64,000 nt of DNA from an uncultured Bacteroidales bacterium (GCA_947168065.1 CAMVKH010000001.1:434001-498000), one strand, 5' to 3'. Positions 36,746 to 46,278 are shown, counted from the stretch's first letter. A program made the numbers and translations. The notes: generated from the letters alone by a model not told the origin.

Positions 36746-37211
36746 TCTCATTCCCCTGCTTGTCCTGCTGTTGACGGCCGCCTGCAGCCGGCCGCAGGGA
36801 GACCACCGTTTCATCTCCACCGAAACCGCCCGCGGAAATGGCGGCACCTTCGTCTTCGAGATGGAATCCGAAGACTCGGCCGCCGTGTTCACGACAACCC
36901 TGGCAGCCCGGATCGTTGCCAGCCGGATTCCGGAGAAAACCCTCGAATTCGATATCCACCTCACACCGCCCGACGGGCAGACCTCCATCGAAAGGCACAC
37001 CTTCCCGCTGACGGAGGAACCCGGCGTACGGATCAGTCTCGGGGCCGGTTCGGTGACCGACTATGAATGGCCCTGGCGCGAAATCCGCACAGGCGGCCAT
37101 CCTGCCGGGACCTGGACGGTCCGCATCACCCCTTCCGACCCTGCCCGGCTCGAAGCCCTTTCGGGCGTCGGTTTTTCATACCAAGCCAAGACATGGGAAA
37201 AGGCAAACTGA
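36729..37211 (+). CDS. gldH: GldH-family lipoprotein
   Basis: 160 residues. Lipoprotein signal with lipobox LLTAACS, then DHRFISTETARGNGGTFVFEME and WPWREIRTGGHPAGTWTVRI, a pattern of the GldH family. In gliding Bacteroidota GldH is required for gliding motility; in Bacteroidales that do not glide it is conserved with an unknown envelope role. The start at 36729 overlaps the end of ricT; an alternative Met lies at 36720. Overlaps trmB by 19 bases. Confidence 0.8.
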   Translation: MVRRNSLIPLLVLLLTAACSRPQGDHRFISTETARGNGGTFVFEMESEDSAAVFTTTLAARIVASRIPEKTLEFDIHLTPPDGQTSIERHTFPLTEEPGVRISLGAGSVTDYEWPWREIRTGGHPAGTWTVRITPSDPARLEALSGVGFSYQAKTWEKAN

Positions 37212-37930
37212 GAAAATTCCGGGAGAACGAGACCTTCTCCTGCCTGGTGCAGCCTACCACGGAGGAAGTGCTGCACAAAGACCATCCCCTGAAAGGGAAC
37301 TGGCACCGCGATATGTTCGGCAACGACCATCCCATCGTGCTGGAACTGGGTTGCGGAAAGGGAGAATATACCGTAGCGCTGGGAGAACGCTTCCCTGAAA
37401 AGAACTACATCGGCATCGATATCAAGGGCGCCCGGCTCTGGAAAGGTGCCAAGTACGCCACGACCCATGCCATGGCCAACGTGGCCTTCCTGAGAACCCG
37501 CGTGGAATTCATCGAATCGCTCTTCGGACCCGGAGAGATCAGCGAAATCTGGATCACCTTCGCAGACCCGCAGGAGCGCAAGTCCCGCAAACGGCTCACC
37601 CATCCGCGCTTCCTGGAAAGCTACCGGCGGATCCTCGTACCGGACGGCATCATCCATCTGAAGACCGACAGCCGCCTCCTCCACCATTTTACCCGGGAGA
37701 CCGTCCTGCAGAACGGACTGCCGCTGATCGAAGCTTGCGAAGACATCTACGGCACGGGGCGTGCCGACGACCTGCTCTCGATCCAAACCTTCTACGAAAA
37801 GAATTTCCTCGCACAGGGGATCCCCATCACCTATCTGTCGTTCCGTCTGGGCGGCGACAAGCCACTGGTCGAACCCGAGTGGGACCAGGAGCCTTACGAG
37901 CAGACCTACAAGACCCTTACACGGTCCTGA
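37193..37930 (+). CDS. trmB: tRNA (guanine-N7-)-methyltransferase
   Basis: Forms m7G46 in tRNA variable loops. 245 residues. SAM-binding motif VLELGCGKGEYTVALGERFPEKNYIGIDIKGARLW, catalytic ITFADPQERKSRKRLTHPRFL, and the downstream LKTDSRLL motif. The frame is open further upstream, but the Met at 37193 begins the conserved region and overlaps gldH by 19 bases. Converges on, and overlaps by 14 bases, the polyprenyl synthase gene. Confidence 0.94.
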   Translation: MGKGKLRKFRENETFSCLVQPTTEEVLHKDHPLKGNWHRDMFGNDHPIVLELGCGKGEYTVALGERFPEKNYIGIDIKGARLWKGAKYATTHAMANVAFLRTRVEFIESLFGPGEISEIWITFADPQERKSRKRLTHPRFLESYRRILVPDGIIHLKTDSRLLHHFTRETVLQNGLPLIEACEDIYGTGRADDLLSIQTFYEKNFLAQGIPITYLSFRLGGDKPLVEPEWDQEPYEQTYKTLTRS

Positions 37931-38879
37931 TGGCGATCATGCCCGCCATTTTTTCAAGATAATCCCGGGATGGGGATGCGGGGAACGCGGCAAGCACTTC
38001 GACCGCCTGCCGGATTTCCGCGTCAAGTTTCTCTCGCGCATAGGACATCGCATCGTACTGGCGTACCCAGGCGAACACATCGGAAACCAGCTCAGCATCA
38101 GGATTTTTCATCCGGCGACGCACTTCTCGCACGACGGAGCGGGGCGCTTTTTCGAAGAACCCGAAAAGAGGAAGGGTAATCTTCTTTTCAAGGATATCCT
38201 GTCCGGTAGGCTTGCCGATGGAGAGTTCCGGGGAATAATCGAGCATATCGTCACGCATCTGGAAGGCCTGTCCGATATGCCAGGCATAGATCCGGCATCT
38301 TTCGATCTCCTTTTCGGAAGCTTCGACCGAACAGGCGGCGCTCACCATGCAGGCTTCGAAAAGCGAAGTCGTCTTGCAATAGATGATCCGGCGATAGTCG
38401 TCTTCGGTGGTATCGGCCTTTTCGGCTTTTTCCAGTTGGAGCATTTCCCCGCTGGCCAGGTCGGCCAGACATTTGGAAAAGACATGCAGTACCCGCTTGT
38501 CAGGATGGTCGATGATCAGGTCCATCGCCTTCGACAGCCAGTAGTCGCCCAGCAGGACGGCCGTAGTCGGGGAATAGACGGTCATCATCGTAGGGACGCC
38601 CCGGCGGGTCGGGGCATTGTCGGCTACGTCGTCGTGCATCAACGTAGCCGTGTGCAACAGCTCGGAAGCAGCGGCACAACGAACAACGCGCTCATTGCAA
38701 TCGCCCCGGAGGGCTTTTGCAATGAGCAGCGTGAAAAGAGGACGAAGTTTCTTGCCGCCGTGCCCGAGCAGGTACTGGTTGGCCTTGTCGAGCAAGGGGA
38801 TGTCGGACTCCAGACTCTCGGCGAAACAACGCTGGAAGTCAGTCCAGGCCTTTCCCAGGAACTGTTGGACTTCCTTCAA
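37917..38879 (-). CDS. Polyprenyl (octaprenyl-type) diphosphate synthase
   Basis: Long-chain trans-prenyltransferase supplying the isoprenoid tail of menaquinone. 320 residues. First aspartate-rich motif LMHDDVADNAPTRRG, second motif QAFQMRDDMLDYS, with GGKKLRPLFTLL and LLGDYWLSKA. Chain length cannot be read securely, although the small residues before the first motif fit a long product. It is the last gene of trxA-omp-omp-polyprenyl synthase on the minus strand (9-base gap from the outer membrane protein gene). Confidence 0.92.
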   Translation of the reverse strand: MKEVQQFLGKAWTDFQRCFAESLESDIPLLDKANQYLLGHGGKKLRPLFTLLIAKALRGDCNERVVRCAAASELLHTATLMHDDVADNAPTRRGVPTMMTVYSPTTAVLLGDYWLSKAMDLIIDHPDKRVLHVFSKCLADLASGEMLQLEKAEKADTTEDDYRRIIYCKTTSLFEACMVSAACSVEASEKEIERCRIYAWHIGQAFQMRDDMLDYSPELSIGKPTGQDILEKKITLPLFGFFEKAPRSVVREVRRRMKNPDAELVSDVFAWVRQYDAMSYAREKLDAEIRQAVEVLAAFPASPSRDYLEKMAGMIAIRTV

Positions 38880-38888
38880 CGGTGTCGG

Positions 38889-39485
38889 CTAGAACTTGAG
38901 GCCGAGGCAGATCTCAAACGTGCGGGGCGCAGCGTCGAGGGTCGGCAACTGCTTCGTATCAGCGATGGCGCCGAAATTCCAGTTGTACTTGCCGGTGATC
39001 TGGAAACGGAAGACCTGGATCCCCAGGCCGATGCCCAGACCCCACTCGGCCTTCTTGAGGCCGTCGCGGATGGCATCCATATCCGTATCTTCCCAGCCGG
39101 ATCCCCGGAACTGGTTCGAAACCTTCAGGCCCACATACGGACCGGCGAAGATGAACGGGCGGGCGATCAGCAGATCCGGACCCCACTGCACGTTCACCGG
39201 AACCTCCACATAACCGAGATTCAGGTTCTGAACGTCGGAGAACCGGTAACCGGTGACCTTGTAGATGATTTCAGGCTGGATGGAAAAACCGTGCGAGGTC
39301 TCGGACTGATAACCGACGCCGATCTGCCAGCCGGATTTACCCTTCTTGATATCGGAGACCGTGGTGCTCTTATTGATATCAACGTTGCTGTAGTTGTAGC
39401 CACCCTTGATGATGACACCCTGTGCACCGGCCGAAATGACACTGATGCAGAGAAGGCTGACAAGCAGTAAAGAAAGCTTCTTCAT
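38889..39485 (-). CDS. Outer membrane beta-barrel protein (porin-like), paralog 1
   Basis: 198 residues with a signal peptide (MKKLSLLLVSLLCISVISAGAQ). The mature part has alternating beta-strand patterns (GVIIKGGYNYSNVDI, GWQIGVGYQSETSHGFSIQPEIIYKV, FIFAGPYVGLKV, YNWNFGAIADTK) and ends with the aromatic FEICLGLKF. It is clearly related to the gene directly upstream (39490-40059), sharing EIIYKV, the FAGPYVG motif and the KYNWNFG and EICLGLKF blocks. This is the OMP_b-brl_2/porin-family pattern; cargo unknown. Confidence 0.82.
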   Translation of the reverse strand: MKKLSLLLVSLLCISVISAGAQGVIIKGGYNYSNVDINKSTTVSDIKKGKSGWQIGVGYQSETSHGFSIQPEIIYKVTGYRFSDVQNLNLGYVEVPVNVQWGPDLLIARPFIFAGPYVGLKVSNQFRGSGWEDTDMDAIRDGLKKAEWGLGIGLGIQVFRFQITGKYNWNFGAIADTKQLPTLDAAPRTFEICLGLKF

Positions 39486-39489
39486 ACCG

Positions 39490-40059
39490 TTAGAAATTCA
39501 GGCCGACACAGATTTCGATGATACGCGGCGTACCGCTCAACTCAGGAACACCCGTTGCATCGGCGATGCGGCCGAAGTTCCAGTTGTACTTGGCGGTCAG
39601 CTGCAGGATCCAAAGGTCGATACCGACACCGAGACCCAGACCGTATTCCACCTTCTTCAGGTCGTTGCGGATGGATTCGGCCGTCGCCTTGTTGCCGAAG
39701 ACACCGGCGCCGATGCCCACGTAGGGACCCGCGAAGACAAACGGATGGAGCTTGTCGGTATTGCCGATGTTGAAACCGAGCTGGACATTGATAGGGATTT
39801 CAAGATAACCGCGTCTGAGGGTTTCCCGGTCATATTCGAAACCGACGACCTTATAGACGAGTTCCGGCTGGAAGGTCAGGCCGAAGCCGTCGGGAATCTC
39901 GGTCTGGAATCCAAGGCCGAACTGATAGCCGAAAGGCTTGGACTCAATATTCTTGATGTTCGTAAAATTGGCACCACCCTTGATGACCAGACCTTCGGCG
40001 CTGGCAGTGAGGGTGCTGATGCACAAAACGCTGATGATCAGCAGGAAAAGTTTTTTCAT
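39490..40059 (-). CDS. Outer membrane beta-barrel protein (porin-like), paralog 2
   Basis: 189 residues with a signal peptide (MKKLFLLIISVLCISTLTASA). Barrel strands resemble those of the adjacent downstream gene: GLVIKGGANFTNI, GYQFGLGFQTEI, FQPELVYKVVG, FVFAGPYVGIGAG, KYNWNFGRIAD, EICVGLNF. The pair is a tandem duplication with a gap of 4 bases. The gene follows trxA by 12 bases, so the three are probably on one mRNA with the prenyl synthase. Confidence 0.82.
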   Translation of the reverse strand: MKKLFLLIISVLCISTLTASAEGLVIKGGANFTNIKNIESKPFGYQFGLGFQTEIPDGFGLTFQPELVYKVVGFEYDRETLRRGYLEIPINVQLGFNIGNTDKLHPFVFAGPYVGIGAGVFGNKATAESIRNDLKKVEYGLGLGVGIDLWILQLTAKYNWNFGRIADATGVPELSGTPRIIEICVGLNF

Positions 40060-40071
40060 ATCGATTAGGTT

Positions 40072-40389
40072 TTAAAGAATTTTTTCAATGTGCTTCTCGA
40101 TCTCCGCCTGGGAGACGGCGCCGACGACACGGTCGACCAGCTCGCCGCCCTTGAAGAAGAGCAGCGTCGGGATATTGCGGATGCCGAACTTCATCGGGAT
40201 ATCCGTGCTCTCATCGACATTGCATTTGACAACGTTTACCTTGCCCTCATATTTCTCGGCCATCTTGTCGACGATGGGAGAGATCATGCGGCAGGGGCCG
40301 CACCAGGTGGCCCAGAAGTCTACGACGACAGGCATCTGCGCCTGCTCGACGAGTTCGCTGAAATTGGAATCGGTTAATGCTTGTGCCAT
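40072..40389 (-). CDS. trxA: Thioredoxin
   Basis: Cytoplasmic dithiol reductant. 105 residues with the active site WATWCGPCRMISPIVDKMAEKY, the cis-Pro region IRNIPTLLFFKGGELV, and no signal peptide. First gene of the four-gene minus-strand operon. The upstream gap to PG0541 is 56 bases and contains TATCTTTAA, a weak -7 match with G replaced by A. Confidence 0.96.
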   Translation of the reverse strand: MAQALTDSNFSELVEQAQMPVVVDFWATWCGPCRMISPIVDKMAEKYEGKVNVVKCNVDESTDIPMKFGIRNIPTLLFFKGGELVDRVVGAVSQAEIEKHIEKIL

Positions 40390-40445
40390 AGTTTTCTTAT
40401 CAAAAAAAGGATTCAGGCGTTAAAGATAAACATTTTTTTCGAAAA

Positions 40446-40739
40446 TCAGACAGCCTGCTCGATATTCCATACGAACGCGCGCACGCCGACCGATTTGTTG
40501 CGGGCGTCGAGTTTGCGCACGGTCAGGAGCAGTTCATCCACCTTTTCGTCGGGTATGACCGTTATCACGGCCGAGTTCATTTCGGGCCAGGTATGGGTGC
40601 CGCGGCGCGGTTCCCCGTCCACGGATCCCCTGCCCTGGACCTGTTCAAAGAACGTAAAGCCTCTGATGCCCAATTCTTCCAACATATACTCCACACGGGA
40701 GGTGAAAGCCTGGTTGAATACGATAAAGACACTTTTCAT
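40446..40739 (-). CDS. PG0541-type transporter-associated protein (P-II-like fold)
   Basis: 97 residues: MKSVFIVFNQAFTSRVEYMLEELGIRGFTFFEQVQGRGS, then GTHTWPEMNSAVITVIPDEKVDELLLTVRKLDA and a C-terminal AFVWNIEQAV. This resembles small P-II-like proteins linked to RND transporters in Bacteroidales. The start at 40739 overlaps the RND gene by 4 bases; the same frame is open upstream, but only inside the RND gene. A role in sensing or modulating the pump is plausible; no ligand is known. Confidence 0.8.
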   Translation of the reverse strand: MKSVFIVFNQAFTSRVEYMLEELGIRGFTFFEQVQGRGSVDGEPRRGTHTWPEMNSAVITVIPDEKVDELLLTVRKLDARNKSVGVRAFVWNIEQAV

Positions 40740-43700
40740 CTTGCTTCCTCCTGGTCGGGATTCAAATTCATGAAGATAAATTCCTTGCGGCGTTTCTCTT
40801 TCTTGTTGCGCTCGCCGCTGCGGGAGATCAGGCCATAAACTACCGGTACGACGATCAGCGTGACGAAGGTCGAAACCAGCAGACCGCCGATCACCACGAT
40901 GCCGAGCGGATGCCACATTTCGGAACCCTCACCGCCGCTGAGTGCCATCGGAAGCATACCGAGCAGCGTCGTGAAGGCCGTCATGAGCACAGGGCGCAGA
41001 CGCGAGGCACCCGAAAGGGCGATCGCCTCGTTCAGCGCGTGGCCGCGGTCGCGCATCAGGTTGATGTAGTCCACCAGCACGATACCGTTCTTGACCACGA
41101 TACCCACCAGCATCACCACACCCAGGGCGCCGATCATATCGAGCGACGTACCCGTGAGCCAGAGGGCCAGCACCACGCCCGAAAGGCCGAACGGGATGGA
41201 GAGCAGGATGACCGCCGGTTTGTTGAGCGATTCGAACTGCGAAGCCATCACGATATAGACCAAAAGGATGATCAGCAGCAGCAGGGCGAAGATGTCCTTG
41301 AAAGTCTTCTGCTGGTCTTCGAAGTCACCGGCCAGTACCACCGAGATGCCCGACGGACGGGAGATCTGGTCTATCTGCGTCTGGATGGCTGCGGCCAGCT
41401 CGCCCAGCGAAGTCTCATACGGCATCGAGATGACGCGGACATAGCGCTGGCGGCTCTTGCGGTCGATGGTCTGCGGAGCCCAGTATTCTTCGATGGTCGC
41501 GATCTCGCTGAGCTTGATGCGGGCGCCGGTCGCCGTCGGGATTGTGAGGTCCTGGATGTCGGTGATCGAATTGCGGTCTTCCTCCTTGAGGCGGACCACG
41601 ATGTTGTACTCATCGCCGTCTTCCTTCAGGAAGCCTGCCGTGAAACCGGTCACGCGGTTGCGGATGTACTGCGATACGGTGGCCGTGTTCAGGCCGTGGA
41701 TCGCGGCTTTCTCCTTGTCGATAGTGACTTTGAGTTCCGGACGGTCCTTGTCGCGCGAGATGCGGACGTTGCGGGCGCCGGGCACGTTGTTTACGATGAC
41801 CTGGCGGACTTCCTCCGCATAGAGATTGGTCTCGTCGAAGTCATAGCCGTAGATTTCCACATCCACGGTGGAACGGCCGCCGCCGCCCATACCGCCGGAC
41901 GCATTGACCTGATACTCGATGATTTCAGGATACTGGGCCAATTCCGTACGGAGAACCTCGCCGATCTCTTCGATCGTGCGGGTACGCTCGTATTTCTTGT
42001 TGCACACCACCGTCATCGAAATCTTGTAGTTGGTGGTCGAGGAGAACAGGGCGCCGACCGAACTCTCGTCGTTCGAACCGGCGGAAGTAGAGATGCGCTG
42101 GACTTCCGGAACCAGTTCACGGAAGCGCTCTTCCAGGACGCGGGCCGTCTTTACCGTCTCTTCGATACGGGTGCCGCGCTGCAGTTCCACCGTGACGCTC
42201 AAACGGCCGTTGTCGCTGCTGGGCATGAATTCCGTACCAATCTTGCCCATCACCATCGGCAACAGCGAAACCACGAAGAATGCGATCGCGATGAGGATGG
42301 TTATCAGCTTATGGGTCAGGCACCAGCGAAGCAGGTTGGCGTAAGCCTTGTCCACCTTGTCGAGGAATCCTACCACGATACGGTCGTACCAGCCCTTCTT
42401 TTCCTTCCCCTCGATCAGATGGCCGTTCTCGTCGATTCTCACTTCCCGGGCCTTGAGGAGCTTCGAGCAGAGCATCGGGATCAGGGAGATGGCCGCCAGC
42501 GTCGAGGTCGAAACCACGATGGTCACGATCCAGCCCAGCTCCTTGAACAGGATGCCGGCCAGGCCGGTGAGCATCGTCAGCGGGATGAATACGGCTGCGA
42601 TGACGAGCGTCGTCGCAATGACGGAAGTCCAAACCTCATTGGTTGCGTAGATGGAAGCCTCATGGGGCGACGAACCGCGGTCGATGTGCTTGGTGATATT
42701 CTCCAGCACCACGATGGAGTCGTCCACCACCATACCGATGGCCACGGTCAAGGCCGAAAGCGAGATGATGTTGAGCGAACTGTCGGTAAGCAGCAGATAC
42801 ACGAAAGCCACAATCAATGCGATCGGGATCGTGATGCCGATGATCAGCGTGGCGCGCCATTTCCCGAGGAAGAAGAAGACCACCAGCACCACGAAGAGAA
42901 GGGCGTAGAGGATGGATTCCTCCAGCGAACCGATGGCGTTCTCGATCTCTTCGGAAGAGTCGTAGATCATCTTGATATGCACGTCGGAAGGCAGGGTCTT
43001 CTCGATGCGGGAGAGCTCCTTGCGCACGTCGCGGCAGACCTGGACGGTGTTGGAACCCGATTTCTTGGCCACCATCAGACGGACGGCCTCGCGGCTGTCC
43101 ACCTTCTCGTCGAGCGAGAGGTCCTTGATCGTATCGCGCACCTGCGCCAGGTCGCGGACAAAGACCTTCTTGCCGGCCATCGTGGTGGAAACCACGATGT
43201 CGGCGATGTCGGCGCTCTGCTCATATTCGCCGCGTACCTGCATCTGATACTGCTGGCGGTCCATCTTGACCACACCGCTCGACAGGTTCAGGTTGTTGAC
43301 GCTGATGGCGTTGGCTACCTGCTCGAGGGTCAGGTTGTAGGCGTCGAGTTTCGCCTGGTCGATGTCGATGTAAACATAGCGGTCGGGTGCACCCGACACC
43401 GATACGGAGCCGATGCCCTCGATGCGGTTGAGCTGCGGGACCACCTCGTCGTTGAGAATCTTCTCCAGACCGGGATAACTTTCTTCCGCCGTCACGGAAT
43501 ACTGGATAATCGGCATCAGGCTCGAATTGAGCTTGAACATCACAGGGCTCGAGCAACCGTCGGGAAGGTTGCTCTTGATCATGTCGATGTAGGAGCGTAT
43601 GTCGTTGGCCGCCTCGTCACGGTCGGTCCCCCACTCCAGCTCCAGCGAAACGACCGACATGTTGTCACGGGAAGACGAGGTGAGTTCTTTCAGGCCGTCG

Positions 43701-43921
43701 ACCGAGGTGAGGCTGTTCTCGATGATCTTGGTGACGTTGGTCTCGATTTCACTGGCGCTCGCCCCCGCGTAAGTGGTCATCACCGTGATGTACGGCGGAT
43801 CCATCTCCGGGAACTGGTCGATCGGCAGGCGCGAAAGCGAGAACAGGCCGATAACGATCACCGCCACGAAGATCAGCGCCGTGGTGACGGGCTTTTCAAT
43901 GGCTGACTTGTAGATACTCAT
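40736..43921 (-). CDS. RND efflux pump, inner membrane permease (AcrB-like)
   Basis: 1061 residues, the standard hydrophobe/amphiphile pump length. N-terminal MSIYKSAIEKPVTTALIFVAVIVIGLFSLSRLPIDQFPEMD (RND family A motif) leads into membrane segment 1. The proton relay pair lies in membrane segment 4 at AIGMVVDDSIVVLENITKHI. Membrane segments 7-12 follow the second periplasmic domain (GIVVKNGIVLVDYINLMRDRG). Part of TolC-adaptor-pump-PG0541; substrate unknown. A 2-base gap separates it from the adaptor gene. Confidence 0.95.
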   Translation of the reverse strand: MSIYKSAIEKPVTTALIFVAVIVIGLFSLSRLPIDQFPEMDPPYITVMTTYAGASASEIETNVTKIIENSLTSVDGLKELTSSSRDNMSVVSLELEWGTDRDEAANDIRSYIDMIKSNLPDGCSSPVMFKLNSSLMPIIQYSVTAEESYPGLEKILNDEVVPQLNRIEGIGSVSVSGAPDRYVYIDIDQAKLDAYNLTLEQVANAISVNNLNLSSGVVKMDRQQYQMQVRGEYEQSADIADIVVSTTMAGKKVFVRDLAQVRDTIKDLSLDEKVDSREAVRLMVAKKSGSNTVQVCRDVRKELSRIEKTLPSDVHIKMIYDSSEEIENAIGSLEESILYALLFVVLVVFFFLGKWRATLIIGITIPIALIVAFVYLLLTDSSLNIISLSALTVAIGMVVDDSIVVLENITKHIDRGSSPHEASIYATNEVWTSVIATTLVIAAVFIPLTMLTGLAGILFKELGWIVTIVVSTSTLAAISLIPMLCSKLLKAREVRIDENGHLIEGKEKKGWYDRIVVGFLDKVDKAYANLLRWCLTHKLITILIAIAFFVVSLLPMVMGKIGTEFMPSSDNGRLSVTVELQRGTRIEETVKTARVLEERFRELVPEVQRISTSAGSNDESSVGALFSSTTNYKISMTVVCNKKYERTRTIEEIGEVLRTELAQYPEIIEYQVNASGGMGGGGRSTVDVEIYGYDFDETNLYAEEVRQVIVNNVPGARNVRISRDKDRPELKVTIDKEKAAIHGLNTATVSQYIRNRVTGFTAGFLKEDGDEYNIVVRLKEEDRNSITDIQDLTIPTATGARIKLSEIATIEEYWAPQTIDRKSRQRYVRVISMPYETSLGELAAAIQTQIDQISRPSGISVVLAGDFEDQQKTFKDIFALLLLIILLVYIVMASQFESLNKPAVILLSIPFGLSGVVLALWLTGTSLDMIGALGVVMLVGIVVKNGIVLVDYINLMRDRGHALNEAIALSGASRLRPVLMTAFTTLLGMLPMALSGGEGSEMWHPLGIVVIGGLLVSTFVTLIVVPVVYGLISRSGERNKKEKRRKEFIFMNLNPDQEEAR

Positions 43922-43923
43922 CG

Positions 43924-44940
43924 TCAGTTCTCCCTCGCTACGTTGATTTTAGCGCCGTCGACCAACTTAGCCTGGCCCACGACTACCAGACGGTCGCCTT
44001 CCTGCAGCTCGTCGCTGATGACCTCGATATTCTCGTCGAAACGCTGGCCGAGTTTCACGAACACGCGCTTGGCCACGCCGCCGTCATCGAGGAAGACGTA
44101 GCGGTCGTTCGAACCCGTGAGCTTGAGCACGGCCTGGTAAGGCACCACCATGGCGCGCGCCATGCCCATCGACATTTTCGTCTTGACATACATACCCGGA
44201 CGGAGTTTCAGACCGCTGTTGGGGATGCGGAGCCGGGCCTGGAAGGTGTGGGAAGCCGGATCGACGGTCGGATAGACGATATCGATCGTGGCCGGGAAGG
44301 TCTCGCCCGGATAGATTTCCGAAGTAATCTCGACCTTCATACCCTTCTTCACCACGGGATAGTAGTTTTCCGGGATGGCGATCAGGGCCTTGAGCGTATG
44401 GATCTGTGTCAGCACAAGGATCGGCTGACCGCTGTAGAGCTCGCCGTCCTCATAGTTCTTGGCCGAGATCACGCCGGAGAAAGGCGCCCGCACATAGGTA
44501 TTCTTCTCCAGGAAATCCAGCGACTCCTTGGTCTGCTCATAGCTCAGCCGGGTCTGGTCGTAGGTCTGCTGGGACACCGCACCGCTTTCGTGCAGCGACT
44601 CCATCCGCTGCATCTCGACACCCAGGTTGGTGTAGGTCAGCTTGGTGGTGGTGTACTGGTTCTGGTCCATCCGCACCAGCATCGTTCCCGAGCCTACGTT
44701 CGTGCCGACTTCGACATAGATGTGTTCGATCTTGCCGGTCAGCGAAGGGGCCACGTTGAGGGTCTGCCAGCCTTCGAGCGTGGTGGAGAATTCCAGTTCA
44801 CGGGAGATGTCGGACATCGCAAGGGCGGCCGTCTCGACCAGTTCCGCGCGCTGCTCCACCTGCTGCTGGGCCTGCTGTCCGCCGCAAGCGCTTACGACCA
44901 GGGCCGCGAAGGCCGGGATAAAGAGGAAAAAGCGTTTCAT
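43924..44940 (-). CDS. RND efflux periplasmic adaptor (membrane fusion protein)
   Basis: 338 residues; a lipoprotein signal with lipobox VVSACGG. Architecture: a beta-barrel and barrel-sandwich/lipoyl region (LEGWQTLNVAPSLTGKIEHIYVEVGTNV) flanking a helical hairpin (TTTKLTYTNLGVEMQRMESLHESGAVSQQTYDQTRLSYEQTKESL), then VRAPFSGVISAKNYEDGELY and membrane-proximal beta domains. It links the pump to the TolC-like exit duct in the periplasm. Confidence 0.92.
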   Translation of the reverse strand: MKRFFLFIPAFAALVVSACGGQQAQQQVEQRAELVETAALAMSDISRELEFSTTLEGWQTLNVAPSLTGKIEHIYVEVGTNVGSGTMLVRMDQNQYTTTKLTYTNLGVEMQRMESLHESGAVSQQTYDQTRLSYEQTKESLDFLEKNTYVRAPFSGVISAKNYEDGELYSGQPILVLTQIHTLKALIAIPENYYPVVKKGMKVEITSEIYPGETFPATIDIVYPTVDPASHTFQARLRIPNSGLKLRPGMYVKTKMSMGMARAMVVPYQAVLKLTGSNDRYVFLDDGGVAKRVFVKLGQRFDENIEVISDELQEGDRLVVVGQAKLVDGAKINVAREN

Positions 44941-44946
44941 ATCGTA

Positions 44947-46248
44947 TTATCTTTTATTCAGGAGTTGTTCAAGGGAAACCTGGGCGTTGATGATCTCCAG
45001 CATCGACTGGACATAGCTGCTCTGGGCATTGATCAGGTTGGTGCCCGAATTGGTGACGTCGAAGCTGGAGGCCACTCCGTATTCAAACTTCTTGGCGACG
45101 TTGTCGAAGACACGCTGCGCGACGGCTACGCTCTGCTTCTGGATCTCGTACTTTTCGATGGCGTTGCGCAGGTTGTAGCACAGCTGGTCGTACTGGACGT
45201 TGAGCGAGAGTTCCGTATCTTCCAGCGTGTTGAGCTGCTTCTTGTAGGCCAGCCGGGCGTCCTTGATGGCCGCATAGTTCTTGCCGAAACCGAAAAGCGG
45301 GATGTTGAGCTGCGCGCCGATCATATTGGGCGGCGTCATGTTCATCGTAGCCTCGCTGCTGAAATTGTGACGGGCATTGAACTGGTGATAGACGCTGAGC
45401 GTCGGACCGTTGGTCCAGCCGGTCAGGGCGATCTGCTTGCGGCTCAGTTCGGTATTCTCCTTCAGGAGCCGGTAGTCGTAATTCTGTTCGATGTCAAACT
45501 CGGTGGCCAGCAGCTCGGAGGTGGTTTTCATGTTCAACAGGTCGTCGATGTCCTGGGTCAGGATGATATCCACATCCTCCTCCAGGCAGAGCTGCAGGCG
45601 CAGGGAGTTGTAAACCATCTCCAGGGAACGCTGGGCGGTCTTGATGGTGCTCTCCATCGTAGCCACCTGGACCTGGATCTGGTCGGCGTCCGTCTGCTCG
45701 GCCACGCCCACATCCACGGAGTTCTGCGTGATCTGATGCAGCTTCCGCATGCTTTCCAGATTCTTGTTCAACAGCCGGATCGTCTCCTCGGTCACAAGGG
45801 CGGAGAAATAGAGGGTTTCCACCTGGTTGGCAATCTGTCTTTCCGTCTTCTGCTGCGTGAGGTCGGCCATCCGGCGGGAGATTTCCGCAAGACCCAGAGA
45901 AACGACCTGTGCGCCATTGAGCGCCACTGTCGTGGAGACGTTGAAGGTCATGTAGGGCGTCATCGAAATCTTCATCGGACCCAGGTCCATCTTGTAGCCG
46001 AGGCTGTTGGAATAGGAGCCGCTGGCAGAGACCTGCGGCAGCAGGCTGGCGATGGCTTTCCATTTGTTCGCCTGTGCTTTCTGGATGTCGATTGAAGCAT
46101 TGGCCAGGGTCCTGTTGTGCTCGATGGCAAACTGCTGGGCTTCCGCCAGGCTGAAGGACATGCTCGAAGACCGGGTCTGGGCTTTTGCGCTGTCCGTCAG
46201 AAGAAGACTGAGCAGGAAAAGTCCGGAAAACAGAACGATATTTCTCAT
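44947..46248 (-). CDS. TolC-family outer membrane efflux protein
   Basis: 433 residues with a signal peptide (MRNIVLFSGLFLLSLLLTDSAKA). Two homologous halves of long helices and short strands: FSLAEAQQFAIEHNRTLANASIDIQKAQANKWKAIASLLPQVSASGSYS in the first, and ARLAYKKQLNTLEDTELSLNVQYDQLCYNLRNAIEKYEIQ and KKFEYGVASSFDVTNSGTNLINAQSSYVQSML in the second. Forms a trimeric channel for the pump. First gene of the operon, with its own near-consensus promoter. Confidence 0.93.
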   Translation of the reverse strand: MRNIVLFSGLFLLSLLLTDSAKAQTRSSSMSFSLAEAQQFAIEHNRTLANASIDIQKAQANKWKAIASLLPQVSASGSYSNSLGYKMDLGPMKISMTPYMTFNVSTTVALNGAQVVSLGLAEISRRMADLTQQKTERQIANQVETLYFSALVTEETIRLLNKNLESMRKLHQITQNSVDVGVAEQTDADQIQVQVATMESTIKTAQRSLEMVYNSLRLQLCLEEDVDIILTQDIDDLLNMKTTSELLATEFDIEQNYDYRLLKENTELSRKQIALTGWTNGPTLSVYHQFNARHNFSSEATMNMTPPNMIGAQLNIPLFGFGKNYAAIKDARLAYKKQLNTLEDTELSLNVQYDQLCYNLRNAIEKYEIQKQSVAVAQRVFDNVAKKFEYGVASSFDVTNSGTNLINAQSSYVQSMLEIINAQVSLEQLLNKR

Positions 46249-46278
46249 TTCATCAATTAATTATCCTGTAACAGAGGC

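Noticed and set aside
36729-37211. GldH as proof of gliding motility
   Set aside because: gldH is conserved in many non-gliding Bacteroidales; no other gld, spr or type IX genes are seen here.
40910-43906. Open frame of about 998 codons opposite the RND pump
   Set aside because: Repetitive His/Asp/Gly/Arg composition, no domain; mirrors the codon use of the pump gene.
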